Program-made: the position numbers and the translations under genes
Part shown: in pieces, positions 8,722-16,614 of the stretch
Position numbering within the stretch: the first letter of the stretch is position 1
How the letters are laid out: each line of letters starts with the position of its first letter
Assembly (NCBI GenBank): GCA_965199105.1
Contig: CBDAQO010000002.1
Location: 3,720,001-3,784,000, forward strand
Length of the DNA: 64,000 bases
Source: LMUY01 sp965199105
GTDB taxonomy: Bacteria > Pseudomonadota > Alphaproteobacteria > Acetobacterales > Acetobacteraceae
Direction of reading: 5' to 3'
The notes under the pieces: generated by a model
The model's input: only the letters and a program-made list of their open reading frames with translations
Database searches by the model: none
Told to the model about the DNA's origin: nothing

Positions 8722-9774
8722 GCCGAATTCGTTGCTGAAGCGTTGCCCCACGCCGCCGAAATGGCCGGTGAAGCCAGGCGGCCGGTCGATCAGCATCACG
8801 GCGGCTTCCCTAGGCTGCAGCCGACGGAGCAGCGCCGCCCGGCCGTCCTCGTCGGCGGCGAACGGGTCGCCGGCGAACTGGGCCACCACCACCCGGCTGC
8901 GTCCCGGCGCGGCGTTTGCCACGATGGCGCGCAGGTCGTCGTCCTGGGCGAGCAGGTTGGAGTCGCCGCCCGCACCGTGCGCCGCCGGGGACAGCGCGAT
9001 CACCGCGTCCACCAGGCCCGGCGTGTCCAGCATCTGCAGCGACGTCCAGCCGCCGCGGGATTGGCCGCCGGCCACCACGGTGCGGTAGCCCATCTGGCGC
9101 AGCAGCGGCAGCTCGTCCTGGAGCCAGGAGCGGGCGCGCTGCACCACGTCCACCCCGGGGGCGCGGTCGAAGCGCACGACGTCGAACCCGGCGTCGTTGA
9201 AGGCGCGCAGCACGGGGGGTGGCTGCTCGCCGCGCGCGTCCACGTCGCTGCCCTGCTTGCCGTGCGACCAGACGATGACGCCGGCGGCCGCAGCCGGCCC
9301 GTGCCACCAGAACCGGGCATCGGCGGCAAAGCTGTAGTTGATGGTGTCGACGAGCGGCGGCGGTGGCTTGGGCGAAGCGGCTTCGCGACCGGGCCAGACG
9401 ATGTCGAGATCCTGCGCGTAAATCCGGCAGGCAATGCCGCCATGTTCGGCGCAGAGCGATAACGCCCCCGCCCGCACCCGCTCGGCCGACCCGCCCGACG
9501 CCCAGCCGACCCGGCCGTTGCTGCCGATGGCGATGGCCCGCGGCGTGTTGGTGAGCAGCCAGCCGGCGTAGAGCGCGCGCCCAGCGGCGTCCAGGCCCGG
9601 AGCCTGCGCCGGGTCGAACACGGGCTGGGCGCAAGCGGCGCCGGTGAGTGCCAGCAGCACCAGCGCGGCGGGGAACAGCGCTTGCTTGGCCTCCCCCCGC
9701 TTGCTGCCGGCCCGCTTGCTGGCTTGCCGCCGGGCCGCTATGCGCCATCGTTGTTGTCTCAGGAGTGTCACCAT
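8656..9774 (-). CDS. Secreted alpha/beta-hydrolase-like protein
   Basis: Up to 372 residues. A nucleophile elbow GGQSRGG (serine in GxSxGG context), a preceding HGKQGSD-type oxyanion loop, and a C-terminal His in FTGHFGG indicate an alpha/beta-hydrolase. A hydrophobic stretch ending ALTGAACAQP looks like a signal peptide. From ATG 9774, however, the basic N-region would be over 30 residues, and this ATG overlaps the divergent argG start. The true start is therefore probably further in, perhaps at a non-ATG codon. Substrate unknown. The C-terminus overlaps the convergent MFS gene. Confidence 0.65.
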   Translation of the reverse strand: MVTLLRQQRWRIAARRQASKRAGSKRGEAKQALFPAALVLLALTGAACAQPVFDPAQAPGLDAAGRALYAGWLLTNTPRAIAIGSNGRVGWASGGSAERVRAGALSLCAEHGGIACRIYAQDLDIVWPGREAASPKPPPPLVDTINYSFAADARFWWHGPAAAAGVIVWSHGKQGSDVDARGEQPPPVLRAFNDAGFDVVRFDRAPGVDVVQRARSWLQDELPLLRQMGYRTVVAGGQSRGGWTSLQMLDTPGLVDAVIALSPAAHGAGGDSNLLAQDDDLRAIVANAAPGRSRVVVAQFAGDPFAADEDGRAALLRRLQPREAAVMLIDRPPGFTGHFGGVGQRFSNEFGSCLLRFVTAAVPPATCSQAEP

Positions 9775-11002
9775 GCCGACGCGGGATGTGAAGAAGGTCG
9801 TGCTTGCCTATTCCGGGGGGCTCGATACCAGCGTCATCCTGCGCTGGCTACAGACCAACTATGGCTGCGAGGTGGTCACCTTCACCGCCGATTTGGGCCA
9901 GGGCGAGGAGCTCGAGCCGGCGCGGCGCAAGGCCGAACTATTCGGCGTGAAGCAGATCTTCATCGAGGATTTGCGCGAGGAGTTCGTGCGCGACTTCGTC
10001 TTCCCAATGTTCCGCGCCAACACCGTCTATGAGGGGCAATACCTGCTCGGCACCTCCATCGCGCGCCCGCTGATCGCGCAACGCCAAATCCAGATCGCCG
10101 AGCTGGTGGGGGCGGACGCGGTGGCGCATGGCGCGACCGGCAAGGGCAACGACCAGGTGCGGTTCGAGCTGGCGTATTACGCGCTCAAGCCCGACATCAC
10201 CGTCATCGCACCGTGGCGGGAGTGGGACCTCACCAGCCGCACCCGGCTGATCGAGTTCGCCGAGCAGAACCAAATCCCGATCACGCTGGACAAGCGCGGC
10301 GAGGCGCCGTTCAGCGTGGACGCGAACCTGCTGCACAGCTCGAGCGAGGGCAAGGTACTGGAGGACCCGGCGCAGGAGGCACCCGAGTTCGTGCACCAGC
10401 GCACCATCCGCCCCGAGGACGCGCCGGACCGGGCGGAGCTGGTCAGCGTGGAGTTCGAGCGCGGCGACCCGGTGGCCATCGACGGCGCGAGGCTGTCCCC
10501 GGCGGCGCTGCTGACGCGGCTGAACGAGCTGGGCCGCGCCAACGGGATCGGGCGGCTCGACCTGGTGGAGAACCGCTTCGTGGGCATGAAGTCCCGCGGC
10601 GTGTACGAGACGCCGGGCGGCACCATCCTGCTGCAGGCGCACCGCGCGATCGAGAGCATCACGCTGGACCGTGAGGCGGCGCACCTGAAAGACCAGATCA
10701 TGCCGCGCTACGCCGAGCTGATCTACAACGGCTTTTGGTTCAGCCCGGAACGCCGCATGCTGCAGGCGCTGATCGACGAGAGCCAGAAGAGCGTGTCGGG
10801 CGTGGTGCGGCTCAAGCTCTACAAGGGCAACGTCGCCGTGGTGGGCCGCGAGAGCCCGCTGAGCCTCTACTCCGCGCGGGTGGTAACGTTCGAGGACGAC
10901 CAGGGCGCCTACAACCAGGTGGACGCGCAGGGCTTCATCAAGCTGCAGGCGTTGCGCTTGCGGCTGGGTGCGGCGGTCGGGCGGGTTGGGGGCGTTCTGT
11001 AG
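9773..11002 (+). CDS. argG: Argininosuccinate synthase
   Basis: 409 residues. Joins citrulline and aspartate using ATP, the penultimate step of arginine synthesis, in the cytoplasm. The ATP-pyrophosphatase loop AYSGGLDTSV is at residues 12-21 and the signature GATGKGNDQVRFE follows near residue 120. The ATG at 9773 is set by AGGAG at 9761-9765, seven bases ahead. Full length with all conserved blocks. It stands alone without other arg genes, which is common. Confidence 0.97.
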   Translation: MPTRDVKKVVLAYSGGLDTSVILRWLQTNYGCEVVTFTADLGQGEELEPARRKAELFGVKQIFIEDLREEFVRDFVFPMFRANTVYEGQYLLGTSIARPLIAQRQIQIAELVGADAVAHGATGKGNDQVRFELAYYALKPDITVIAPWREWDLTSRTRLIEFAEQNQIPITLDKRGEAPFSVDANLLHSSSEGKVLEDPAQEAPEFVHQRTIRPEDAPDRAELVSVEFERGDPVAIDGARLSPAALLTRLNELGRANGIGRLDLVENRFVGMKSRGVYETPGGTILLQAHRAIESITLDREAAHLKDQIMPRYAELIYNGFWFSPERRMLQALIDESQKSVSGVVRLKLYKGNVAVVGRESPLSLYSARVVTFEDDQGAYNQVDAQGFIKLQALRLRLGAAVGRVGGVL

Positions 11003-11029
11003 CGAGCCGGGGGGAAGCGCGGCCGGTCG

Positions 11030-12364
11030 TCAGGCGGTGGCCGCCGCTTGCCCAAACAGGGTGTGGTGCAGCGTCGCGCCGGGGTAGCTCCGCCGGAACA
11101 GCTCGCGGCGCTGCAGCTCCGGCACCACCAGGCGGCAAAAATCCTCGTAGCCGCGCGGGCTCACCGCCGGCACCACCATGAAGCCGTCACAGCAGCCGGT
11201 CTCGAACATCTCCTGCAACCGGTCGGCGATCACCGTCGCCGTCCCCACCAGGCGCGGGGTCAGTTGGTTGACCCCGTAGCGGCGCCCGGCCTCGCGCAGG
11301 CTCATCCCGCCGACCACGCCGCCGGCGCGCAGGTTGTCGGCCACGCCCTGGATCCCCTCTGCGCTGCTGACGGCGGGCAGCGGCTCGTCGAGGTTGTAGG
11401 GCGAGAGGTCGTGGCCGAGCATGGTGGACATCTCGGCCACGCCCAGTTCGGGGCTAACCAGCGCGTCGAGCGTCGCCGCCAGATCCTCCGCCTCGGCCTG
11501 CGTGGCGCCGGCGATGACGTCGATGGCGGGCAGGATCGCGCACCGCTCCGGGTCGCGGCCGTGCCGGACGACGCGCTCCTTGATGTCGTGCCGGAAGGCC
11601 CGCATCGCCGCCTCCTGGCCTTGGTGGGTGAAGATCACCTCGGCCCAGCGCCCGGCAAACTCCCGCCCCCGCGGGGAGCTGCCGGCTTGCATGATCAGCG
11701 GCCGTCCTTGCGGGCCGCGCGGCGTGGTCAGCGGCCCGCGCGTGCGTACGTAGCGCCCCTGGTAGTCGACATAGTGGATCTTGTCGGGGTCGGCATAGAC
11801 GCCCGCCGCCTGGTCCAGGCGCAACGCGTCCGGCTCCCAACTCCGCCACAGCTTGAAACAGGCCTCCAACACCTCGTCCGCGTGGTCGTAGCGCACCGAC
11901 TTTTCCGGCAGCGCGGCCAGCCCGAGGTTCAGCGCCTCCGAATGATCTGCCGTGGTGACGACGTTCCATGCGGTGCGGCCGCCGCTGATATGGTCGAGGG
12001 TCGCGAAGGAGCGCGCGATGTGGAACGGGTTGGTGCCGGTGGTGGACATGGTTGTGGCCAAGCCGATGTGCTTGGTCACCCGCGCCATCGTCGCCAGGAG
12101 CTGCATCGGGTCGAGCAGGCACATCTGCCCGGCCCAGCGTGCCACCGCATCGAAGCGGCCGCCGTGGCGGTCGTAGATGGCGGCGAAGTCGACGAAGAAC
12201 AGCGCGTCGAAGCAGGCCGCCTCCATCACCCGCGCCAGGTGCTCGTAGCGAGCCGGGTCGGTGGCGCGCACCGCGTCGCTGCCGGGGTATCGCCAACTGC
12301 CGTTATTATGCCAACTCGGCCCGGCCATGAGGTAGCCGACCAGGTGCATCTGCTTCTTCGCCAC
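11030..12364 (-). CDS. LLM-class flavin-dependent monooxygenase (NtaA/SnaA/DszA group)
   Basis: 444 residues, start taken at GTG 12364 because GGGAGG stands just upstream; TTG 12367 is the adjacent alternative. The protein has the luciferase-like fold signatures of the NtaA/SnaA/DszA subgroup: the N-terminal GPSWHNNGSWR, FFVDFAAIYD, IGLATTMSTTGTNPFHIAR, the SGGRTAWNVVTT segment and IMQAGSSPRGREFA. Such enzymes use FMNH2 from a partner reductase to oxidise sulfonates, nitrilotriacetate or similar compounds. No flavin reductase gene is adjacent. Downstream of a binding-protein gene on the same strand, it might act on the compound that protein binds. Confidence 0.88.
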   Translation of the reverse strand: MAKKQMHLVGYLMAGPSWHNNGSWRYPGSDAVRATDPARYEHLARVMEAACFDALFFVDFAAIYDRHGGRFDAVARWAGQMCLLDPMQLLATMARVTKHIGLATTMSTTGTNPFHIARSFATLDHISGGRTAWNVVTTADHSEALNLGLAALPEKSVRYDHADEVLEACFKLWRSWEPDALRLDQAAGVYADPDKIHYVDYQGRYVRTRGPLTTPRGPQGRPLIMQAGSSPRGREFAGRWAEVIFTHQGQEAAMRAFRHDIKERVVRHGRDPERCAILPAIDVIAGATQAEAEDLAATLDALVSPELGVAEMSTMLGHDLSPYNLDEPLPAVSSAEGIQGVADNLRAGGVVGGMSLREAGRRYGVNQLTPRLVGTATVIADRLQEMFETGCCDGFMVVPAVSPRGYEDFCRLVVPELQRRELFRRSYPGATLHHTLFGQAAATA

Positions 12365-12424
12365 CAAGGCCTCCCTGCCCGCTATGCCCGCCTTGGGGTG
12401 GCTCCGCCCGCGGCTGTGGCGCGC

Positions 12425-12530
12425 TAGAGCATGTTCCGTTCGCTTCCGCTCACTTCACACGCTCTAACCCTCTGTTTTGCGAGCATCTTCACCCGATCAG
12501 ACGATTCCGTCTGATCGGGATCTGCTCTAA
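12425..12530. repeat. Dispersed palindromic element, copy A (double)
   Basis: The segment starts TAGAGCATGTTCCG and ends ATCTGCTCTAA. It contains a perfect 12-base-pair hairpin (CCCGATCAGACG, loop ATTC, CGTCTGATCGGG) at 12493-12520. A shorter, less regular unit lies before it at 12425-12468. The flanks CTCTGTTTTGCGAGCAT and TGCTCTAA match copy B at 43806. The right border supplies the TAG stop of the binding-protein gene (12527-12529). Confidence 0.75.
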
Positions 12531-13759
12531 ACCTCCGGCGCCACTCCGATGTAGCGGTAATTATGCACCACGTCCGGCGGCGGATAGGCCGGGTCCTGCT
12601 TGATCTGGAAAATGCTGACGGTGCGGGAGGCCAGGTCGCCGTTCTCGTCGAACGAGACCTCGCCCTGCAGGGTCTGCACCTTGGCGCTGGCGATAGCGTC
12701 GCGCATCGCCGCGCGGGTCACCGGGCCGTGCGCGGCCACCCGGGCCACCGCGTCGGCGATCACCAGCATCGCGTCGTAGGCGGTGATCGAGTAGTCGGAC
12801 GGTTGGCTGTTGTACTTGTCCTCGAACGCCTTCACCCAGGGCGCGCCGGCGGCCGTGCCGGTCACATGCGGGGAGGCGACGGTCATGTACCAGTCCTCCG
12901 CGGCGGGGAAGCCGGCGCCGCCGATCAGCTCGGGGCCGAAGAAGCCATCGCCGCCGCCCTTCACCGTGGTGGGCACGACGTCGTAGCTTTGCTTCATCAG
13001 CTTGACGCCGGCCTGCGCGTCCGCCCCGCAATAGATCGCGTCGGGGTTCAGCGCCTTGATCTTGGTGAACACGCCGGAATAGTCAGCCTGCCGCGGGTCG
13101 ACCCGGTCGCGCCCCAGCACGGTGAGCCCGGTGGCGCGGGCATGCGCCTCGAACGCGTCGGCCAGGCCCACACCATAGGCGCCGCTATCGTCCAGGATGT
13201 AGACGGATTTGAGCTTCAGCGTCTGCTGGAAGAAGTTGACCATGCTCGGGCCCTGAAAGGCGTCCGTGGTCACGGTGCGGAAGAACACCGCCGGGCCAGC
13301 CGGATGGTATTGCACGGCGAATTTGGGCGAGGTGAGGTCGGGGTTGGTGGCCGCGGGCGTGATGGTGGCTAGGTTGCCGCGGCTCAGGATGGGGGACATC
13401 GCCTTGCCGGAGCCGCTGTTTTCCGGCCCGATGGCGGCCACCACCGTCGGGTCGGACACCATCTTGCGCGCGTTGGTGGCGGCCTGCGCCGGGTCGTATT
13501 GGCCCGCCGTGGCGGTGGCGTCGTCCAGCACCATCAGGGCGAAGCGGTAGCCCGCCACACCGCCCTTGTCGTTCAGCATGTCGACGGCCGATTGCACGCC
13601 CTCGCGGATCAGCAGCGCGCCGGCGGCGGCCGAGCCGGTGAGCGGCAGGTTGAGCCCGATGACCAGCGTGGTGTCGGCGGCACGGGCGGGGATCAGCGGT
13701 GCTACCGCGGCGGCGGCGGCGAGGCTGCCCAAGGCGGCACGGCGGCTGAGCTGGGTCAT
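12527..13759 (-). CDS. Branched-chain amino-acid-type ABC substrate-binding protein (orphan)
   Basis: 410 residues, ATG 13759 with AAGGAG six bases ahead. A signal peptide with a twin-arginine-like SRRAALGS and cleavage after ARA is followed by VIGLNLPLTGSAAAGA, the hallmark N-terminus of LivK/UrtA-type type I periplasmic binding proteins. Further marks are VAAIGPENSGSGKA and YILDDSGAYGVGLADAF. No LivHMGF permease or ATPase genes are adjacent, so the partner transporter must be elsewhere. The ligand may be an amino acid, an amide or an aromatic compound. The TAG stop is contributed by a palindromic repeat. Confidence 0.88.
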   Translation of the reverse strand: MTQLSRRAALGSLAAAAAVAPLIPARAADTTLVIGLNLPLTGSAAAGALLIREGVQSAVDMLNDKGGVAGYRFALMVLDDATATAGQYDPAQAATNARKMVSDPTVVAAIGPENSGSGKAMSPILSRGNLATITPAATNPDLTSPKFAVQYHPAGPAVFFRTVTTDAFQGPSMVNFFQQTLKLKSVYILDDSGAYGVGLADAFEAHARATGLTVLGRDRVDPRQADYSGVFTKIKALNPDAIYCGADAQAGVKLMKQSYDVVPTTVKGGGDGFFGPELIGGAGFPAAEDWYMTVASPHVTGTAAGAPWVKAFEDKYNSQPSDYSITAYDAMLVIADAVARVAAHGPVTRAAMRDAIASAKVQTLQGEVSFDENGDLASRTVSIFQIKQDPAYPPPDVVHNYRYIGVAPEV

Positions 13760-13820
13760 GGCGCACTCCTTCAACCGGCGTGCGATGCAAGAGCCAGGCC
13801 GGCCGCCCGCCGCCGCGGCG

Positions 13821-14393
13821 CTAACCCGGCGGCAGCCCCAGCAAACCGCGGCGCAGCTCGGCCGAGGGCGGATGGTCGCCGATGAACCCCGCGAGCAGCA
13901 GCCTGGACACGGTGGCGCTGTTGACCTTGTCGACCTCGTGGCCATTGGCATAGACGTCGGTGTTAGGGCCGGAGAACACGTAGGTGGTGGTGTCCCCCAC
14001 CGCGACCGCCGGGGCGGCGGCCACCAGCCGGTCGAACTCGGGCGCATCGGCGCTGGAGCAGCCCCCAGTGCCGCAATTCACCCGTTCGCCAAGCCGGTAT
14101 TCCTTCTGCACCTCGGCCTTCGAGCCGCCATGCAGGTAGCTGAGTTGCAGCATCTTCGGCCCGGGGGATTGCAGGATTTGCGCCGCGTCATGGCTTGCCG
14201 CCGGCAGGTAGAGCGCGGCGACGTAGATGCGCACGCTTAGCACGGTGAGCGTGCGCAGGCCGACGCCATTCAGCACCAGGGTTTGGCCCCCAACTTGCAC
14301 GGTGTCTGGAAAGGTCACCCCGGCCAGCACGGCCGCCGCCGCTGGGCGGGCCAGGCATAGCAGGCAAACGGCTAGCAATCTTATGGATACCAT
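13821..14393 (-). CDS. Chalcone isomerase-like periplasmic protein
   Basis: 190 residues with a signal peptide (about 1-20, ending RPAAA). The mature part begins AGVTFPDTVQVGGQTLVLNGVG and continues LSVRIYVAALYLP, the pattern of bacterial chalcone-isomerase-like domains. LLAGFIGDHPPS near the end matches the conserved closing region of the family. Bacterial members have no proven isomerase activity. Two cysteines (CGTGGC) are a local feature I cannot place in the family. Confidence 0.75.
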   Translation of the reverse strand: MVSIRLLAVCLLCLARPAAAAVLAGVTFPDTVQVGGQTLVLNGVGLRTLTVLSVRIYVAALYLPAASHDAAQILQSPGPKMLQLSYLHGGSKAEVQKEYRLGERVNCGTGGCSSADAPEFDRLVAAAPAVAVGDTTTYVFSGPNTDVYANGHEVDKVNSATVSRLLLAGFIGDHPPSAELRRGLLGLPPG

Positions 14394-14512
14394 ATGCTCT
14401 CAACCAGTCCCGTGTTGTCCCGCCAGTATAGCCCAGCCGCGGCGCGCTTTGTAACCGCCGCCGCGCTCCCTGTCGCCACGCCAGCCGGCCGCCCTGCCGG
14501 CGCCGCTCCGCC

Positions 14513-15799
14513 GTGAGGGGCGAAGCCGGCCTGCTCGCGGCGGCAGCGCCGGGCCGGGCGCGGTGGTGGATGGCGGGCCTGCTGCTCGCCCCGATCACCT
14601 TCGTCATGTCGCTCGACCGCACCGCGCTGGTGGTCGCCGCCCCCACCATCCAGGCGGAATACCACTTCACGCTGGTGCAGATGTCCTATCTGCTGACCAG
14701 CTTTTCCTGGACCTATGCGCTGCTGCAGGTTCCGTCCGGCTGGCTGGCCGAGCGGTTCGGGCCGCGTCGGATGCTCTACTGGGCCAACATGCTCTGGTCG
14801 CTGCTGACCGTGGCCACGCCCGCCGCCGCCGGGTTCGCCTCCTTCGTGTCGCTGCGCCTGTTGCTCGGCGCCGGCCAGTCGGCAGATTGGCCGAGTTCGG
14901 TGCTCGCCCTCAAGCGCTGGTTTCCGGGCGCCGAGCGGGCCAAGGCGAACTCCATCCTGCTCGGCGGCCTCTACTTGGGCCCGATCGCCGCCGCCCCCAT
15001 CACCACCGCGGTCATCCTGCATTTCGGCTGGCGCTGGGCGTTCTACGGCTTCGGCGCCCTGGGCGTGGTGATCGGGCTGGCCTGGTGGTTCGGCTTCCGC
15101 GACGACCCGGCGGCGCACCCCGCCATGCGCCCGGCCGAACTGCGCGCCATCCTCGCCGGGCAAGCCGCCGAACCGGGCCGCTCCGGGCGCGGCGCCTTCG
15201 CGGCCAAGCTGCGGTCGGGCCAGTTCTGGGCCGTCGGCGTGCAATACTTCTTCCTGATCCTGATCCAGAGCTTCTACACCACCTGGCTCCCCACCTACCT
15301 GGTGCGCGAACGGCAGTTCAGCCTCGCCAAGATGGGCCTCTACGCCTCGCTGCCCTGGGTCAGCCTGTTCGTCATGGTGTTCGCCACCGGCGCCCTGTCG
15401 GACCGCATCCTGCAGCGCACCGGCTCGGTTTGGGCGGCGCGCGTGCCGGTGGCGATGGCCGGCTTCGTCATCAGCGCGCTCGCCCTGATCGCCGCCTCCC
15501 GCGCGCCACAGGTATGGCTGATGATGACCCTGCTCTGCGTGTCGCTCGGCGCCGTCGGGCTGACCCAGGTGTCGATCTGGTCGGCCACGCAGGATCTGGG
15601 CCGCGCGTCCACCGGCGTGGTCTCCGGCTGGGCCAATGGCTGGGGCAACGCCGCGGGCGTGGCCGGCCCGGTGCTGACGGCCTACCTGGTGGATTGGACG
15701 GGAAGCTGGTCGAGCGCGCTGTTGGCCATCGCCGGCGCGGGCATCGCAGGGGCGGTGCTGTGGCTGTTCGTGCATCCCGAACGGCCGCTGCCAGCCTGA
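14513..15799 (+). CDS. MFS transporter, anion:cation symporter (ACS) family
   Basis: 428 residues from GTG 14513; an ATG about 19 codons further in is an alternative. ACS-family marks include SLDRTALVVAAPTIQAE in helix 1, WTYALLQVPSGWLAERFGPRR across helices 2-3, and RWFPGAERAKANSI after helix 4. Members import sugar acids such as glucarate, galactonate or tartrate. The RraA-like gene follows 18 bases later, which suggests an uptake-and-catabolism pair for a hydroxy or keto acid. Confidence 0.85.
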   Translation: MRGEAGLLAAAAPGRARWWMAGLLLAPITFVMSLDRTALVVAAPTIQAEYHFTLVQMSYLLTSFSWTYALLQVPSGWLAERFGPRRMLYWANMLWSLLTVATPAAAGFASFVSLRLLLGAGQSADWPSSVLALKRWFPGAERAKANSILLGGLYLGPIAAAPITTAVILHFGWRWAFYGFGALGVVIGLAWWFGFRDDPAAHPAMRPAELRAILAGQAAEPGRSGRGAFAAKLRSGQFWAVGVQYFFLILIQSFYTTWLPTYLVRERQFSLAKMGLYASLPWVSLFVMVFATGALSDRILQRTGSVWAARVPVAMAGFVISALALIAASRAPQVWLMMTLLCVSLGAVGLTQVSIWSATQDLGRASTGVVSGWANGWGNAAGVAGPVLTAYLVDWTGSWSSALLAIAGAGIAGAVLWLFVHPERPLPA

Positions 15800-15817
15800 T
15801 GAGGAAGGGCAACACAA

Positions 15818-16483
15818 ATGGCTAAATACGAAATCGGCGCCATGCCGCCGCAGCTCAGCACCGAAATCGTGGCCCTGCTGGAGCAGGCGGAAACCGCCAC
15901 CGTCGGGCACTGGCGCCACTGGGGCTTCTGCGACCGCGGCATCACACCCGCCTTGCGCGCCCGCCGCGTCGCCGGCACCGCCGTGACGCTGGCCATCCCC
16001 GGCCCCGACTCCACCTTGCTGCACCATGCACTCGGCTTACTCCGACCCGGCGACATCCTGGTGGTGGACCGCCTAGGCGACGACCGCCATGCCTGCTGGG
16101 GTGGCGGCGTGACGGTGGCGGCCAAGGCGGCCGGCGCCAAGGCGGGCGTGGTGGACGGCCCCTGCACCGACCTCGAGGAGATCGAGGCGTCGGCCTTCCC
16201 CATGTGGTGCCGCGGGTTCGCCCCGATCACGACCCGGCTGTATGACCTGGGCGGCCGCCTCAACCACCCGGTCGCCATCGGCGGCACCGTGGTGATGCCG
16301 GGCGACGCAGTGCTGTGCGACGACAGCGGCGTGCTGGTGCTGCCGCCCGGCGAAGCGGAGGGCGAGGCGCGCCGGGCCATCGACAAGCAGGCGAGCGGGT
16401 TGCAGGCGCAGCGCCGGGTGGCAGCGGGCGCCAAGCTGGGCGAGCTCAGCGGCGCCAGTGCCATGGTGATGCGTAGCCTGTAG
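15818..16483 (+). CDS. RraA / 4-hydroxy-4-methyl-2-oxoglutarate aldolase-like protein
   Basis: 221 residues, AGGAAGG ahead of ATG 15818. The RraA fold signature is clear: RPGDILVVDRLGD, then GGGVTVAAKAAGAKAGVVDG, and DDSGVLVLPPGE near the end. Metal-dependent aldolases of this family carry Arg-Asp after the VxDG motif. Here the Arg is replaced (VVDGPCTD, Thr117-Asp118), so aldolase or decarboxylase activity is in doubt. Pairing with an ACS transporter suggests an organic-acid pathway. It could instead be a non-catalytic family member. Confidence 0.75.
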   Translation: MAKYEIGAMPPQLSTEIVALLEQAETATVGHWRHWGFCDRGITPALRARRVAGTAVTLAIPGPDSTLLHHALGLLRPGDILVVDRLGDDRHACWGGGVTVAAKAAGAKAGVVDGPCTDLEEIEASAFPMWCRGFAPITTRLYDLGGRLNHPVAIGGTVVMPGDAVLCDDSGVLVLPPGEAEGEARRAIDKQASGLQAQRRVAAGAKLGELSGASAMVMRSL

Positions 16484-16614
16484 GCGGCGGCCCGGCTTGT
16501 GCGACCTGCTTCACCGGTCGTTAACCCCTCCCGGTTACGTTCAAGCGATCGACGCACCCGACTGCTGTTGACCGGCGGCGGGGGTCGGGTCGCGGGCTCG
16601 GGTAGGGAGTAGGG

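Noticed and set aside
16514..16532. TTAACC...GGTTAC before the first chemoreceptor as a CtrA site
   Set aside because: Spacing is 10 and the second half is TTAC, not TTAA-N7-TTAA.
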